Assembly (NCBI GenBank): GCA_035943095.1
Contig: DASZCN010000027.1
Location: 1-45,927 of the forward strand
DNA length: 45,927 nucleotides
Reading direction: 5' to 3'
From: AG41 sp035943095
GTDB lineage: Bacteria > Gemmatimonadota > Gemmatimonadetes > Gemmatimonadales > GWC2-71-9
Shown here: one piece after another, positions 14,415 through 22,714 of the stretch
Numbering within the stretch: the stretch's first letter is position 1
Layout: each line of letters opens with the position of its first letter
The notes under the pieces: model-generated
The model's database searches: none
Told to the model about the DNA's origin: nothing
Seen by the model: the letters and a program-made list of their open reading frames with translations, nothing else
Made by a program: the position numbers and the translations under genes

Positions 14415-17381
14415 ATGAACAACTCTACGTTGCGCCTGCTGCGTGCGGCCGGCGTGCTGGCGGGGCTCGTCGTGGGCAACGCCCGGGCCGGCGCCGCACA
14501 GCAAGGCACGGTGGGCGGGACCGTCGTCGATCAGGCAAACCAGCGTCCCGTGGTGGGCGCCCAGGTGTACATCGCCGGCAGCACGCGGCGGGTGTTCACG
14601 GACCAGAAGGGCGCGTTCGTCCTGGACAAAGTACCGGCGGGGGAAGTGGAGGTACGCGTCCGGATGATCGGGTACGCCACCGCCGCAAAGAAGGTCACGG
14701 TCGGCGTCGATCAGAGGACGCCTGCCGATATCGCCCTCACCGCCAGCGCCATCTCGCTCGATGAGGTCGTGGTCACGGCGACGGGTGCGCAGTCGGTTCG
14801 CGAGCAGGGGAACGCCATCTCGAACCTCGACGCGCCAAAGATCATGGCGGAGGCACCCGTCACCAACGCCGCGGATCTCCTGAACTCGCGCACGCCCGGT
14901 CTGCTCGTGCAGCCGGGTGGCGGCACCTCGGGGACCGGCGCGCGGATCCGTATTCGCGGGGCGAACAGCCTGTCGCTCTCGAACGAGCCGGTGATCATCG
15001 TAGACGGAATTCGTGTGGAGAACGGGGCCAGCTCGAATTCGATCGGCGTAGGGGGGCAGGTGCCGTCCCGGATTAACGACATCAATCCGGACGACATCGA
15101 GTCGGTCGAAGTCGTGAAGGGTCCCTCGGCCGCCGTGCTCTACGGCACGGACGCGGCCAACGGTGTCATCGTGTACAAGACCAAGCGCGGCCGCCCAGGG
15201 AAGACCAAGTGGGAGGTCTTCAGCGAGGGTGGGAGCATCAACGACGAAACTAACTGGCCCACGAACTTCAAGTCGCTTCGCGCACCTGTCGATTCGGGCA
15301 AGCAGTGTCTCCTGTCGTCGATCGCGGCCAAGACGTGCACTCAGACTGAACTCCTGGCGTTCAACCCGCTCGTGACCAACAGCCCGTTCCGTACCGGCTC
15401 ACGCCAGGAGTACGGCGTCTCGGCCTCGGGGGGCACGGACCAAACGACGTTTTACGTCGCAGGCAATTACTCCAAGGAGCTGGGTGTCTACCAGACGAGC
15501 AACGTGCGCCAGGTGAGCGTGCGGGCCAACGTCCACGACCAAGCTCGCGACAACCTCTCCCTGAACGCGTCGGCGGGGTACACGAACGGGCGTCTGCGGC
15601 TCCCGCAGAACGACAACAACTCGTTCGGCGTGGTCTCGAGCGGGCTGTTGGGCCGCGCCGATACCATCAATCAGGGGTACGGGTTCCTCACTCCGGCGCA
15701 AAGCTACTCGATCTTGACGCTGCAAGACGTGGACCGCTTCACGGGCAGCGTGGAATCGAACTACCGCCCGTGGACGTTCCTCGAGGCGCGTGTGGTGGCG
15801 GGTACGGACTTCACGAGCCGGTACGACCAGAACACGATTTTCCCGGGCAACATCCCCATCAGCGCCCAGGCGTTCAAGGGCAGCCGCAATGCCGATCCAT
15901 TCCAGATCTACAACTGGACCGCAAACGCGAGCTTGACCGCGTCCTTCCTGCTCAACCCCAACGTGTCGTCGGCGACGACCGTTGGTCTGCAGTACTATCA
16001 CGACCGCTTTCACGGCATTCTCGCGAGCGGGCAGCAATTGGCCGCCGGGACGAACTCGCTAACGGGCATCGTCACCCCAGCCGACAGCGAGACGAGCCAG
16101 GAATTCGTGACGTACGGGCGGTTCGCCGAAGAGCGGGTCGGAATTCACGAGCGATTGTTCTTCACGGCCGCCGTCCGCAACGACAACAGCTCGGCGTTCG
16201 GCGTGCAATTCAAGAACATCTATTACCCGAAGTTTTCCACGTCGTGGGTCCTGTCGGAAGAGCCGTTCTTTCCGCGGATCGACTGGCTCAACTCCCTCCG
16301 CCTGCGCGGCGCCTGGGGTGAGTCGGGTTTGCACCCCGGCCCGATCGATGCCCTGCAGTATTTCCTGCCGCAAGCGGTGACAGTGTCGGCCGCCGATGTG
16401 CCTGGCATTACCCAGGGGGACACGCTTGGCAACAACCGGCTCAAGCCGGAGCGCACGACGGAAGTGGAGCTCGGCTTCGACGCCGACGCCCTGGCTCGGG
16501 CGGTGCATTTCGAGTTCACCTACTATGACAAGACGTCGCACGACGCGTTGATCGCGCGCCGGCTCGCGCCTACCCTGGGGACGAGCCTCGCGGAATTCGA
16601 GAACATCGGCAGCGTGAGCAACAAGGGGGTCGAGATCGTCGCGACGGCGCAGGTGGTGAACCGCCCGAACGTCGAGTGGAGCATCACCGCCACGGCCTGG
16701 GGCAACAAGAACCGCGTCGTCGATCTCGGGCCGGGCATCTCGCCGATCATCTTCGGCTTGGGCGGATTCTCGCAGCGCTTCCAGGCCGGGTATCCGGCCG
16801 GCAGCTACTTCATGGTGCCGTACACCTACAGTGATGTCAACGGCGATGGCCTTCTCTCCAAGGCCGAGGTGACTCCCGGGACGCAAGCGGTGTTCCTCGG
16901 CAGCCCTTTCCCGGACCACGGCGGGACGGTCAGCACCGAGCTCAACCTCGGACACCGGGTCTCACTGTACGGCCTGCTCGACGGGCGGTTCGGCAACAAG
17001 CTGTTCAATAGCACAGAGCAATTCCGTTGCGGCTTCCTGAATTGCCAGGCGGTGAACGACCCGAAATCATCGCTGGCGGATCAGGCGGCGGCCGTGGCGA
17101 ACGCCTTTTACGCCACGCAGGCCGGGTACATCGAGGATGGTGGCTTCGTCAAGCTCCGGGAGGTCTCGGTGACGCTGTACGCGCCGGACGAATGGGCCAA
17201 GAAGATCGGTGGCACCGCGCTGAGACTCACGCTCTCGGGCCGTAACCTGGTGACGTGGACGAACTACAAGGGGTTCGACCCGGAGCTGAACGAAGCCGGC
17301 CAGGCCAACTTTACGACCGCGGACTTTCTCACGCAGCCGCCGGTGCGGTATTTCCTGGCGCGCCTGGACGTCACCTTCTAA
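14415..17381 (+). CDS. SusC/RagA-family TonB-dependent outer-membrane receptor 3 (module B)
   Basis: A 988-residue importer with the domain order of SusC2: signal peptide to about residue 27 (AGAAQQG), carboxypeptidase-regulatory-like domain (about 29-107), plug with LDEVVVTATG, ARIRIRGANS, VIIVDGIRVE, INPDDIESVEVVKG and VLYGTDAANG, then a barrel ending DVTF. It keeps the EF-hand-like loop DVNGDGLLSKAEV and the Cys pair RCGFLNC seen in SusC2. The start at 14415 has GAGAGGG 8-9 nt upstream; the ATG at 14397 has no SD. SusD3 follows after 15 bp. With SusC2 it represents a tandem duplication followed by divergence. The ligand is unknown. Confidence 0.94.
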   Translation: MNNSTLRLLRAAGVLAGLVVGNARAGAAQQGTVGGTVVDQANQRPVVGAQVYIAGSTRRVFTDQKGAFVLDKVPAGEVEVRVRMIGYATAAKKVTVGVDQRTPADIALTASAISLDEVVVTATGAQSVREQGNAISNLDAPKIMAEAPVTNAADLLNSRTPGLLVQPGGGTSGTGARIRIRGANSLSLSNEPVIIVDGIRVENGASSNSIGVGGQVPSRINDINPDDIESVEVVKGPSAAVLYGTDAANGVIVYKTKRGRPGKTKWEVFSEGGSINDETNWPTNFKSLRAPVDSGKQCLLSSIAAKTCTQTELLAFNPLVTNSPFRTGSRQEYGVSASGGTDQTTFYVAGNYSKELGVYQTSNVRQVSVRANVHDQARDNLSLNASAGYTNGRLRLPQNDNNSFGVVSSGLLGRADTINQGYGFLTPAQSYSILTLQDVDRFTGSVESNYRPWTFLEARVVAGTDFTSRYDQNTIFPGNIPISAQAFKGSRNADPFQIYNWTANASLTASFLLNPNVSSATTVGLQYYHDRFHGILASGQQLAAGTNSLTGIVTPADSETSQEFVTYGRFAEERVGIHERLFFTAAVRNDNSSAFGVQFKNIYYPKFSTSWVLSEEPFFPRIDWLNSLRLRGAWGESGLHPGPIDALQYFLPQAVTVSAADVPGITQGDTLGNNRLKPERTTEVELGFDADALARAVHFEFTYYDKTSHDALIARRLAPTLGTSLAEFENIGSVSNKGVEIVATAQVVNRPNVEWSITATAWGNKNRVVDLGPGISPIIFGLGGFSQRFQAGYPAGSYFMVPYTYSDVNGDGLLSKAEVTPGTQAVFLGSPFPDHGGTVSTELNLGHRVSLYGLLDGRFGNKLFNSTEQFRCGFLNCQAVNDPKSSLADQAAAVANAFYATQAGYIEDGGFVKLREVSVTLYAPDEWAKKIGGTALRLTLSGRNLVTWTNYKGFDPELNEAGQANFTTADFLTQPPVRYFLARLDVTF

Positions 17382-17396
17382 CCCGAGGATCGAGCC

Positions 17397-18821
17397 ATGA
17401 TGACTCATCTGCTTCAGCGGGCTCGCCTCGTCAGGGCCGCCGCCGTATCGGCGGTCTGCGCCCTGGTCGTCCCGGCGTGCCACACGCTTGACGTCACACA
17501 GCCTGACATTATCCAACCTGGGAACCTTCAAGGCCCGGCGGCGCTGCCGACCATCCGGGCCGGTGCCATCGGCGACTTCACGATTAGCTACAGCGCATCG
17601 GGAGCGCAGGGCTCTTCCGGGACCACGGAAGGCCAGATTCTGACCTCCGGGCTTTTGTCCGACGAGTTGATCAATACCGAGACGTTCCCGGATCGGATCA
17701 ACGTCGATCGTCGCTTCGTCGAGATCAATGGGGCGACAATGGCGAACGTATTTCGGACCCTGTCCAAGGCGCGGCGGTCGTCGGAGGTTGCCGCCGCCGA
17801 CTTCCGAAAGCTTTCGCCGGACACCACGAAGGACTCGGGCCTGTCCGAGATGTTGAGCCTCGCGGGCTACACCTACGTCATGTTCGCCGAGAACTACTGC
17901 AACGGAGTGCCCGTCAGCAACGTGGACGCGAACGGCAACCTCGTGTTCGGCGATCCGCTCACCAACGTTCAGCTGCTCGACACGGCGATCAACCGGTTCA
18001 CGCAGGCGCTGGGCGCGGCGAACGCGCTGCAATCTGCGACTAGCAAAACGCAGTTCACAGCCATGGCGAACCTGGGCTTGGCCCGGGCCAACCTGGACTT
18101 GGGCCAGTTCGCCGCAGCGAACGCCGCGGCAGCAGCCGTCGCGACGACCTTCTCATACGTGGTCACTCACGACCTCAACACGACCCGGCAGAACAACGGG
18201 GTCTTCAAGGGTACCTTCACGTTCAAGCGGTACGGAATGGCGGACAAGGAGGGGGCCACTGGATTCCCATATATCTCCGTGGTTGATCCGCGCACGCCGA
18301 TTTATCGCCCGTCGGGAAGCGGTGGTCTGGGTTTCGACGGGGCGACCCCGCAGATGGACCAACTGCGCTACTTCGACGAGAAGGCCTCGGTCACGGTGGC
18401 GACTGGTCTCGAGGCCCGTCTGATTCAGGCCGAGGCGGCATTACAGGCGGGCGACACGGTCGGTATGTACACGATTCTCAATGCCCTGCGGGCAGCACCG
18501 CCTGCCTATATCCTGGCCGGCGTCCCCGCCAGTCCGTCCACCACTCCCACGCCGGTCGCGCCGATGGCGGCGCTTCCGGGGACTGGGAACGCCGTGGACA
18601 CTCTCTTCGCCGAGCGCGCGCGGTGGCTGTGGCTCACGGCGCACCGGCTCTCAGATCTGCGGCGGCTGATCCGGCAGTATGGACGCGCCACTGAGTCGGT
18701 GTTCCCGACGGGAAACTATTTCAAACAAGGCTTGGTCTACGCCACTGATGTAAACTTCCCGGTTCCGATCGACGAGCAGAACAACCCGAACTTCCTGCAG
18801 TGCTTGGACCGGAATCCGTAG
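17397..18821 (+). CDS. SusD/RagB-family outer-membrane lipoprotein 3 (module B)
   Basis: A 474-residue substrate-binding lipoprotein partnering SusC3. It has a lipoprotein signal ending VVPAC (Cys about 28) and the shared subfamily pattern: IRAGAIGDFTISYS, then LLSDELINTETFP, MFAENYCNGVPVSN, FAERARWLWLTAHRLSDLRRL and a C-terminus EQNNPNFLQCLDRNP almost identical in layout to SusD2. GAGG at 17384-17387 precedes the ATG; a second ATG follows immediately (MM). A strong terminator follows at 18844. The paired Cys in the middle and at the C-terminus are conserved with SusD2 and may form a disulfide (inference). Confidence 0.92.
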   Translation: MMTHLLQRARLVRAAAVSAVCALVVPACHTLDVTQPDIIQPGNLQGPAALPTIRAGAIGDFTISYSASGAQGSSGTTEGQILTSGLLSDELINTETFPDRINVDRRFVEINGATMANVFRTLSKARRSSEVAAADFRKLSPDTTKDSGLSEMLSLAGYTYVMFAENYCNGVPVSNVDANGNLVFGDPLTNVQLLDTAINRFTQALGAANALQSATSKTQFTAMANLGLARANLDLGQFAAANAAAAAVATTFSYVVTHDLNTTRQNNGVFKGTFTFKRYGMADKEGATGFPYISVVDPRTPIYRPSGSGGLGFDGATPQMDQLRYFDEKASVTVATGLEARLIQAEAALQAGDTVGMYTILNALRAAPPAYILAGVPASPSTTPTPVAPMAALPGTGNAVDTLFAERARWLWLTAHRLSDLRRLIRQYGRATESVFPTGNYFKQGLVYATDVNFPVPIDEQNNPNFLQCLDRNP

Positions 18822-18843
18822 GTCGTCGGTTGTCGCGTCGAGT

Positions 18844-18879
18844 CTGGGGGGATCGCTGCTGATCCCCCCAGCTGTTTTT
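18844..18879 (+). terminator. intrinsic terminator of SusC3-SusD3
   Basis: A perfect 11-bp stem CTGGGGGGATC (18844-18854) with GATCCCCCCAG (18861-18871), 6-nt loop, then a run of five T (18875-18879). It ends exactly at the stop codon of the convergent plug protein 2. Confidence 0.9.
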
Positions 18880-19313
18880 CAGCTGGATCCGTTCTTCGTG
18901 CGAATCAGGATTACGCCGCTCACGGCGTTGGAGCCGTAGTAGGTCGTCCCGTCGATGCCGTTCAAGACCTCGATGCTCTCAATCGTCGATGCGGAAAGCT
19001 GCTGGAGGTTGCGAAAGTCCGGCATGCGCACGCCGTCGAGGAACACGAGCGGAGCGTCGCTCAACAAGAGGCTCGATTGACCACGTCGCTCGAGCTTGGA
19101 GGGTTGGCCGCTTTTCTTCTCCCCGTACGTCAGCTGCGGCACCAGCTTTCTCAGGGCCTCCCACGCCGTGGTGCTCCCGGAGCGTTCGATTTGGTCCGCC
19201 GTGATGAATATGCGATCGCCGTCGTTGCCCGGCACCGTTCGGGTTGCATGCACAGCACACGAGAGTGAGAGCGCGACGGAAATGGCAACGAAACGGAGGG
19301 ACCTGCAGCCCAA
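18879..19313 (-). CDS. stand-alone TonB plug-domain secreted protein 2
   Basis: A 144-residue paralog of plug protein 1, in the same convergent position behind SusD3. The signal is RFVAISVALSLSCAVHA; then comes ITADQIERSG, SKLERRGQSSLLL, LVFLDGVRMPDFRNL, the STIESIEVLNG helix-strand and TTYYGSNAVSGVILIRTKNG. There is no barrel. The start is taken as TTG at 19313 because GGGAGG lies about 5 nt upstream and the string GAGGCCCT precedes both paralogs' starts. The open frame continues to 19367 without an SD. The motif RMPDFRNL is shared by both plug proteins and absent from the three full receptors here. Periplasmic or lipid-anchored; function not known. Confidence 0.78.
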   Translation of the reverse strand: MGCRSLRFVAISVALSLSCAVHATRTVPGNDGDRIFITADQIERSGSTTAWEALRKLVPQLTYGEKKSGQPSKLERRGQSSLLLSDAPLVFLDGVRMPDFRNLQQLSASTIESIEVLNGIDGTTYYGSNAVSGVILIRTKNGSS

Positions 19314-19338
19314 AAGGGCCTCCCGGCGGGGATGGCCA

Positions 19339-19367
19339 AGCTTGGCGCGCTGCCCGGACAGGGTCAA
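19339..19367 (-). promoter_or_regulatory. candidate promoter of plug protein 2
   Basis: TTGACC (19362-19367) with 17 nt to CAAGCT (19339-19344). The -35 and GCTTGAC(C/G)CT context match plug 1; the -10 is poor. Confidence 0.3.
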
Positions 19368-19479
19368 GCGGCGCCGACCCCTTCACGGCTGACCCTGACC
19401 GCGTGTTTCATTGTTGCACGCCGCTCGCGGCCTGAAGACGACACCGTAAGCCCCTGTCCTGCGTAGTATTAAGCCGCCC

Positions 19480-20229
19480 ATGCTCATCGCCGTCCTCCTC
19501 GCCCTCTTCCAAATCACCGTGCCCCAGCCGCGGGGGTACGTCAACGACTTCGCGGGCGTACTCGATACGGCGTCCGTCGCCCACATGGACGCCGTGATCA
19601 CCGAGGTCCGGCAGAAGACACGCGGGGAAATTGCCGTCGTGACGCTCGCGGATATCGGCGATCGTCAAGCAGCCGACGTCGCCCTCCAGATCGGGCGCCA
19701 GTGGGGCGTGGGAGCGAAGGGCGAAGCCGGCGACCCCGCGAAGAATCTCGGCGTGGTCGTGCTCCTCGTGCCACTAAAGAACCACAGGGCCGGCACGGGG
19801 CAGCTGTTCATCGCCACGGGGCGCGGCGCTGAAGGGTTTCTCCCGGACGCTCGATTAGGGCGGATTCGCGACGCCGTCACGCCCTACCTCGCCCGAGAGG
19901 ACTACAGCGCCGGGTTGAGCAGCGCGGTTGACCTGATCGGCCAGGCGTTTGCTCGGGAGTTCGGGGTCACGTTCACCGGCGTGCCCACTCCCGGCGCGGA
20001 CGATGGACCCGGAGTGCCACAGATCCCGGTGGGTTGGATCATCGCCGCCGTGATCCTCCTGATTCTCCTGAGTCGCGGCCGGATCCTGCTGCTGCCCTTC
20101 ATGTTCGGCAGCTTCGGCCGCGGCGGCTGGGGAGGGGGAGGGGGAGGCGGAGGGTTCGGTGGGGGTGGGTTCGGGGGGTTTGGGGGCGGGGGAGGATTCT
20201 CGGGTGGTGGCGCGGGAGGGCGATTCTAG
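19480..20229 (+). CDS. TPM-domain (YgcG-type) membrane protein
   Basis: A 249-residue protein. An N-terminal hydrophobic segment is followed by the TPM domain (about 15-150: VNDFAGVLDTASV, then TRGEIAVVTLADIG, NLGVVVLLVPLKN and GRGAEGFLPDARLG). A transmembrane helix follows (about 185-202, PVGWIIAAVILLILLSRGR), then a C-terminal tail that is almost all Gly and Phe. TPM proteins are linked to envelope maintenance and photosystem II repair and often pair with LemA; here LemA is two genes downstream. TAGTAT at 19464-19469 is only 10 nt from the ATG and there is no SD, so the mRNA may be leaderless. The nucleotidyltransferase starts 1 nt after the stop. Confidence 0.85.
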   Translation: MLIAVLLALFQITVPQPRGYVNDFAGVLDTASVAHMDAVITEVRQKTRGEIAVVTLADIGDRQAADVALQIGRQWGVGAKGEAGDPAKNLGVVVLLVPLKNHRAGTGQLFIATGRGAEGFLPDARLGRIRDAVTPYLAREDYSAGLSSAVDLIGQAFAREFGVTFTGVPTPGADDGPGVPQIPVGWIIAAVILLILLSRGRILLLPFMFGSFGRGGWGGGGGGGGFGGGGFGGFGGGGGFSGGGAGGRF

Positions 20230-20230
20230 A

Positions 20231-20920
20231 GTGGCTCTAAAATTAACGATCGACACTCTGGGTGACGCGGTGGCGCGCGCGCTCGGGACTCGCCTGGTTA
20301 CGTTGCTTCTATACGGCTCTACGGCCCGGGGCACCCACGTGCCGAGCCGCTCCGACGTGAATACGCTGCTCATCTGCGACGCCGTGGATGATGCGTTGTT
20401 CGCGGCCCTCGCCCCGGTGATGCGGGAGTGGCTCCGGACGGGGCACCTCGCACCCCTCATCTTCACGGAGCGCGAATGGCGTGCATCCGGCGACGTCTTT
20501 TCCATCGAGTACGAGGACATACGGCAGCACCACCGGTTGCTCGCGGGTCGCGACCCGTGGTCTGGGATCCGGATTGAGCGGGCCGACCTGCGCCGCCAGC
20601 TCGAGCGCGAGCTGATGGAGAAGCTGGTTCGGCTGCGCCAGGCGTATGCGGCGCTGCGAGACGAGCCGAAACAGCTGTCGCGGGTGATCGTAGGAAGTGC
20701 CGGCGGGTTCTTTACAGTCTTGCGAGCGGTGCTGCGGCTCGCCGGTCGGACCGTACCCGGTGCGTCGGACGCGCTTGTCCGTGAGGCGGCGGCACTCGTC
20801 GGTTTCCCGGCCGCGGAGCTCGAACCGCTGGCGCGTCAAGAGGGCAATATCGAGCGTCTCGTGCCCGCGTATCTGGCGGCGCTCGCCCGCACCGCCGAGT
20901 ATGTGAACAGTCTTTCATAA
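20231..20920 (+). CDS. predicted nucleotidyltransferase (pol-beta superfamily)
   Basis: A 229-residue protein starting at a GTG one nt after the TPM stop, with GGGAGGG about 9 nt upstream. It has the minimal pol-beta core: VTLLLYGSTARGTHVPSRSDVNTLLI, i.e. GS motif and S-D-x-N (about 26-50). The usual second catalytic Asp is replaced by Asn, a variant I associate with one uncharacterised nucleotidyltransferase group. The C-terminal half is helical (RQLERELMEKLVRLRQAY, then a VIVGSAGGFFTVLRAVLRLAG segment). Its place inside a TPM/LemA operon suggests a function linked to envelope or stress (inference). The substrate is unknown, and activity is in doubt without the second Asp. Confidence 0.75.
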   Translation: MALKLTIDTLGDAVARALGTRLVTLLLYGSTARGTHVPSRSDVNTLLICDAVDDALFAALAPVMREWLRTGHLAPLIFTEREWRASGDVFSIEYEDIRQHHRLLAGRDPWSGIRIERADLRRQLERELMEKLVRLRQAYAALRDEPKQLSRVIVGSAGGFFTVLRAVLRLAGRTVPGASDALVREAAALVGFPAAELEPLARQEGNIERLVPAYLAALARTAEYVNSLS

Positions 20921-20933
20921 AGAGAGGACCTCC

Positions 20934-21500
20934 GTGCACGCCGTGAAACGTTTTGCTGTGATCGCCGCTCTGTCGCTTGCGGCCGGCTGTGGCTACAACA
21001 CGATTCAGACGTACGACGAGCAGGTGAATGCCGCCGGGTCGCAGATAAAGGTGCAGCTGCAGCGGCGCGCCGATCTGGTGCCCAATCTGGTCGAAACGGT
21101 GAAGGGGTACGCCAAGCAGGAACAGACCGTGTTCGGCGAGGTGTCGGAGGCCCGGGCAAAGCTTGCCGGGGCGGTGCAGGGTGGTAATCTGCAGCAGATG
21201 GCGCAGGCGAACGCTGCCTTGACGGCTCCGCTCGGCCGCTTGCTCGCCATTGCCGAGAACTACCCGCAGCTCAAGTCCAACGAAAATTTCCGCGCGTTGC
21301 AGGATCAGCTCGAGGGTACCGAGAATCGGATCGCCGTGGCGCGGCAGGACTACAACGACGCGGTGAACCGGTACAACGCGTACATCCGGCGGTTTCCGCA
21401 GGTCCTCACGGCCAAGGCGATCGGGAAGGGATCGCGAGAGTATTTCGAGCTCCAGACGCCCGAGGCGGCGCAGGCCCCCAAAGTGGATTTCTCGAAATAG
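20934..21500 (+). CDS. lemA: LemA family lipoprotein
   Basis: A 188-residue LemA protein. The signal ends LSLAAGC (lipobox, Cys about 19), then come GYNTIQTYDEQVNAAGSQIKV, the family motif QRRADLVPNLVETVKGYA, a central helix pair and RYNAYIRRFPQVL near the end. Many LemA proteins have an uncleaved N-terminal helix, so the clear lipobox is notable. The GTG start follows GAGAGGA. It is third in the TPM-nucleotidyltransferase-LemA operon and is followed by a hairpin. LemA function is poorly defined; it is widely found next to TPM-domain proteins. Confidence 0.9.
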   Translation: MHAVKRFAVIAALSLAAGCGYNTIQTYDEQVNAAGSQIKVQLQRRADLVPNLVETVKGYAKQEQTVFGEVSEARAKLAGAVQGGNLQQMAQANAALTAPLGRLLAIAENYPQLKSNENFRALQDQLEGTENRIAVARQDYNDAVNRYNAYIRRFPQVLTAKAIGKGSREYFELQTPEAAQAPKVDFSK

Positions 21501-21590
21501 ACGGTTACACGGTTAGGCGGTTAGCAAAAGAGGGGCTCCGGTCATCGGGGCCCCTTCCGTATTCTAACCGTCTACCCGCCTATCAGTCTA
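21501..21590. repeat. GGCGGTTAG / AGACGGTTAG repeat cluster (site A)
   Basis: Left arm (21501-21524) holds ACGGTTA, GGTTAGG and GGCGGTTAG; right arm (21563-21588) reads on the minus strand as TAGGCGGGTAGACGGTTAG. The arms are inverted around the terminator hairpin. TAGACGG(T/C)TAG recurs at 36570-36626, and GGCGG(T/C)CAG-like copies flank the four-helix-bundle remnant at 33.6-34.1 kb. Confidence 0.55.
21531..21555. terminator. hairpin between LemA and the M23 peptidase
   Basis: AGGGGCTCCG (21531-21540) pairs with CGGGGCCCCT (21546-21555), one wobble, 5-nt loop. It lies between convergent genes, so probably a bidirectional terminator, though without a proper T-run. Confidence 0.6.
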
Positions 21591-22521
21591 CGATCGCATC
21601 CGGCATGACGTACTTCATCGGATCCACCGGCTTGCCGTTCACCCACACTTCATAGTGCAGGTGCGGTCCCGTGGAAAGGCCGGTCGAGCCGACGAGCGCG
21701 ATCTTCTGCCCGCGCTTCACGCGCTGACCGCGCACCACGAGGATCTTCGAGCAGTGGGCGAAGCGTGTCACGAGCCCAAAGCCGTGATCCATCGTGATCA
21801 TGTTGCCGTAGCCCTCTTCCCACTTCACATCGGTGACGACGCCGGCGGCGGGTGCCTCGATCTCGGCCCCCATCGGCGCGCTGACATCGATGCCTTCGTG
21901 CGGGCGGGCCAGGTGCAGGATCGGGTGGTAGCGCTCGCGTGCGAACGCGCTCGTGAGCCACCCCTTCGTCGGCATGATCGACGGCGTGGCTGCCATAACC
22001 TCCCGATGTCTGGACAGCGAGTCATACGCCTCGTTCAGCGAGCGGACCAGGATGTTCGCCCGGCGCGCGAGGGCGTCCACGTCGACGCGGGCGGCCAGGG
22101 CCTGCTGGCCGTTGGGGCCGAGCCCCTTGAGACTGTCCCGCTCGGACCAGGTGCCGGCGGGCCCACCGATGCCGGCCTGTTGCACGGTGGTGTCGGTGGG
22201 GGTGAGCCCGGCGAGGAGCCGCAGCTCCTGCTCGCGCTCGCCGAACCGGTGCAACGTATCCCGCAACCCCGCCATGCGCTCGCGCATGCGCTGAATCTCG
22301 TCGGCCAGGATGCGGTTCTCGTTCTCGAGCGCGCGACTGCGCGTGATGTTCACACCGCGGGAGATGGCCGCGACGCCCAGCACGAGGAACGCCAGTGCCA
22401 GCACGCTGCCGATCCCGACCAGGACTTTGACGAACGTCTGCGACACCTCGACGGCGCGGGATGAGCCCGAGCCATGAGGCACCACCATCACGGTCCAACG
22501 TCGCTCCGCGTTCTTTCGCAT
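21583..22521 (-). CDS. M23 (LytM) family murein endopeptidase, membrane-anchored
   Basis: About 312 residues: a short cytoplasmic N-terminus (RRWTVMVVPHGSG), one membrane helix (VLVGIGSVLALAFLVLGVAA), a periplasmic coiled coil (ALENENRILADEIQRMRERM), a linker and the LytM domain. Zn ligands are visible as PHEGIDVSAP (H-x3-D) and GPHLHYEVW (H-x-H). All ligands are present, so it should be an active DD-endopeptidase acting on peptidoglycan. The Met at 22521 gives the usual family N-terminus; the frame is open to a GTG at 22575. A sigma70-like promoter lies upstream at 22645-22673. Confidence 0.88.
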   Translation of the reverse strand: MRKNAERRWTVMVVPHGSGSSRAVEVSQTFVKVLVGIGSVLALAFLVLGVAAISRGVNITRSRALENENRILADEIQRMRERMAGLRDTLHRFGEREQELRLLAGLTPTDTTVQQAGIGGPAGTWSERDSLKGLGPNGQQALAARVDVDALARRANILVRSLNEAYDSLSRHREVMAATPSIMPTKGWLTSAFARERYHPILHLARPHEGIDVSAPMGAEIEAPAAGVVTDVKWEEGYGNMITMDHGFGLVTRFAHCSKILVVRGQRVKRGQKIALVGSTGLSTGPHLHYEVWVNGKPVDPMKYVMPDAIVD

Positions 22522-22644
22522 TTCCCCCACGCTACCTCGCATCGAAAATCGATTCAACCCGATGCAGTGGCGCACCGGTCCCGCGTGTACCTGCGGATGG
22601 AGAATCCGGACAGGGCGTGGGGTCCGGTTCCCAAGTGGAGGTCT

Positions 22645-22673
22645 AAAGTACGGCTGGATTTAGAAGTCGTCAA
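22645..22673 (-). promoter_or_regulatory. promoter of the M23 peptidase gene
   Basis: Minus strand: TTGACG (22668-22673), 17 nt, TACTTT (22645-22650). The predicted transcript start is near 22638, leaving a leader of about 115 nt to the ATG at 22521. Confidence 0.6.
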
Positions 22674-22680
22674 CACACGT

Positions 22681-22702
22681 GACGGTGATCAAAATCACCG
22701 TC
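22681..22702 (-). terminator. hairpin after metG
   Basis: A perfect 9-bp stem GACGGTGAT/ATCACCGTC with a 4-nt loop, starting 12 nt after the metG stop. There is no T-run in the metG direction, so termination strength is uncertain. Confidence 0.45.
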
Positions 22703-22714
22703 TTTGTGGGCACT

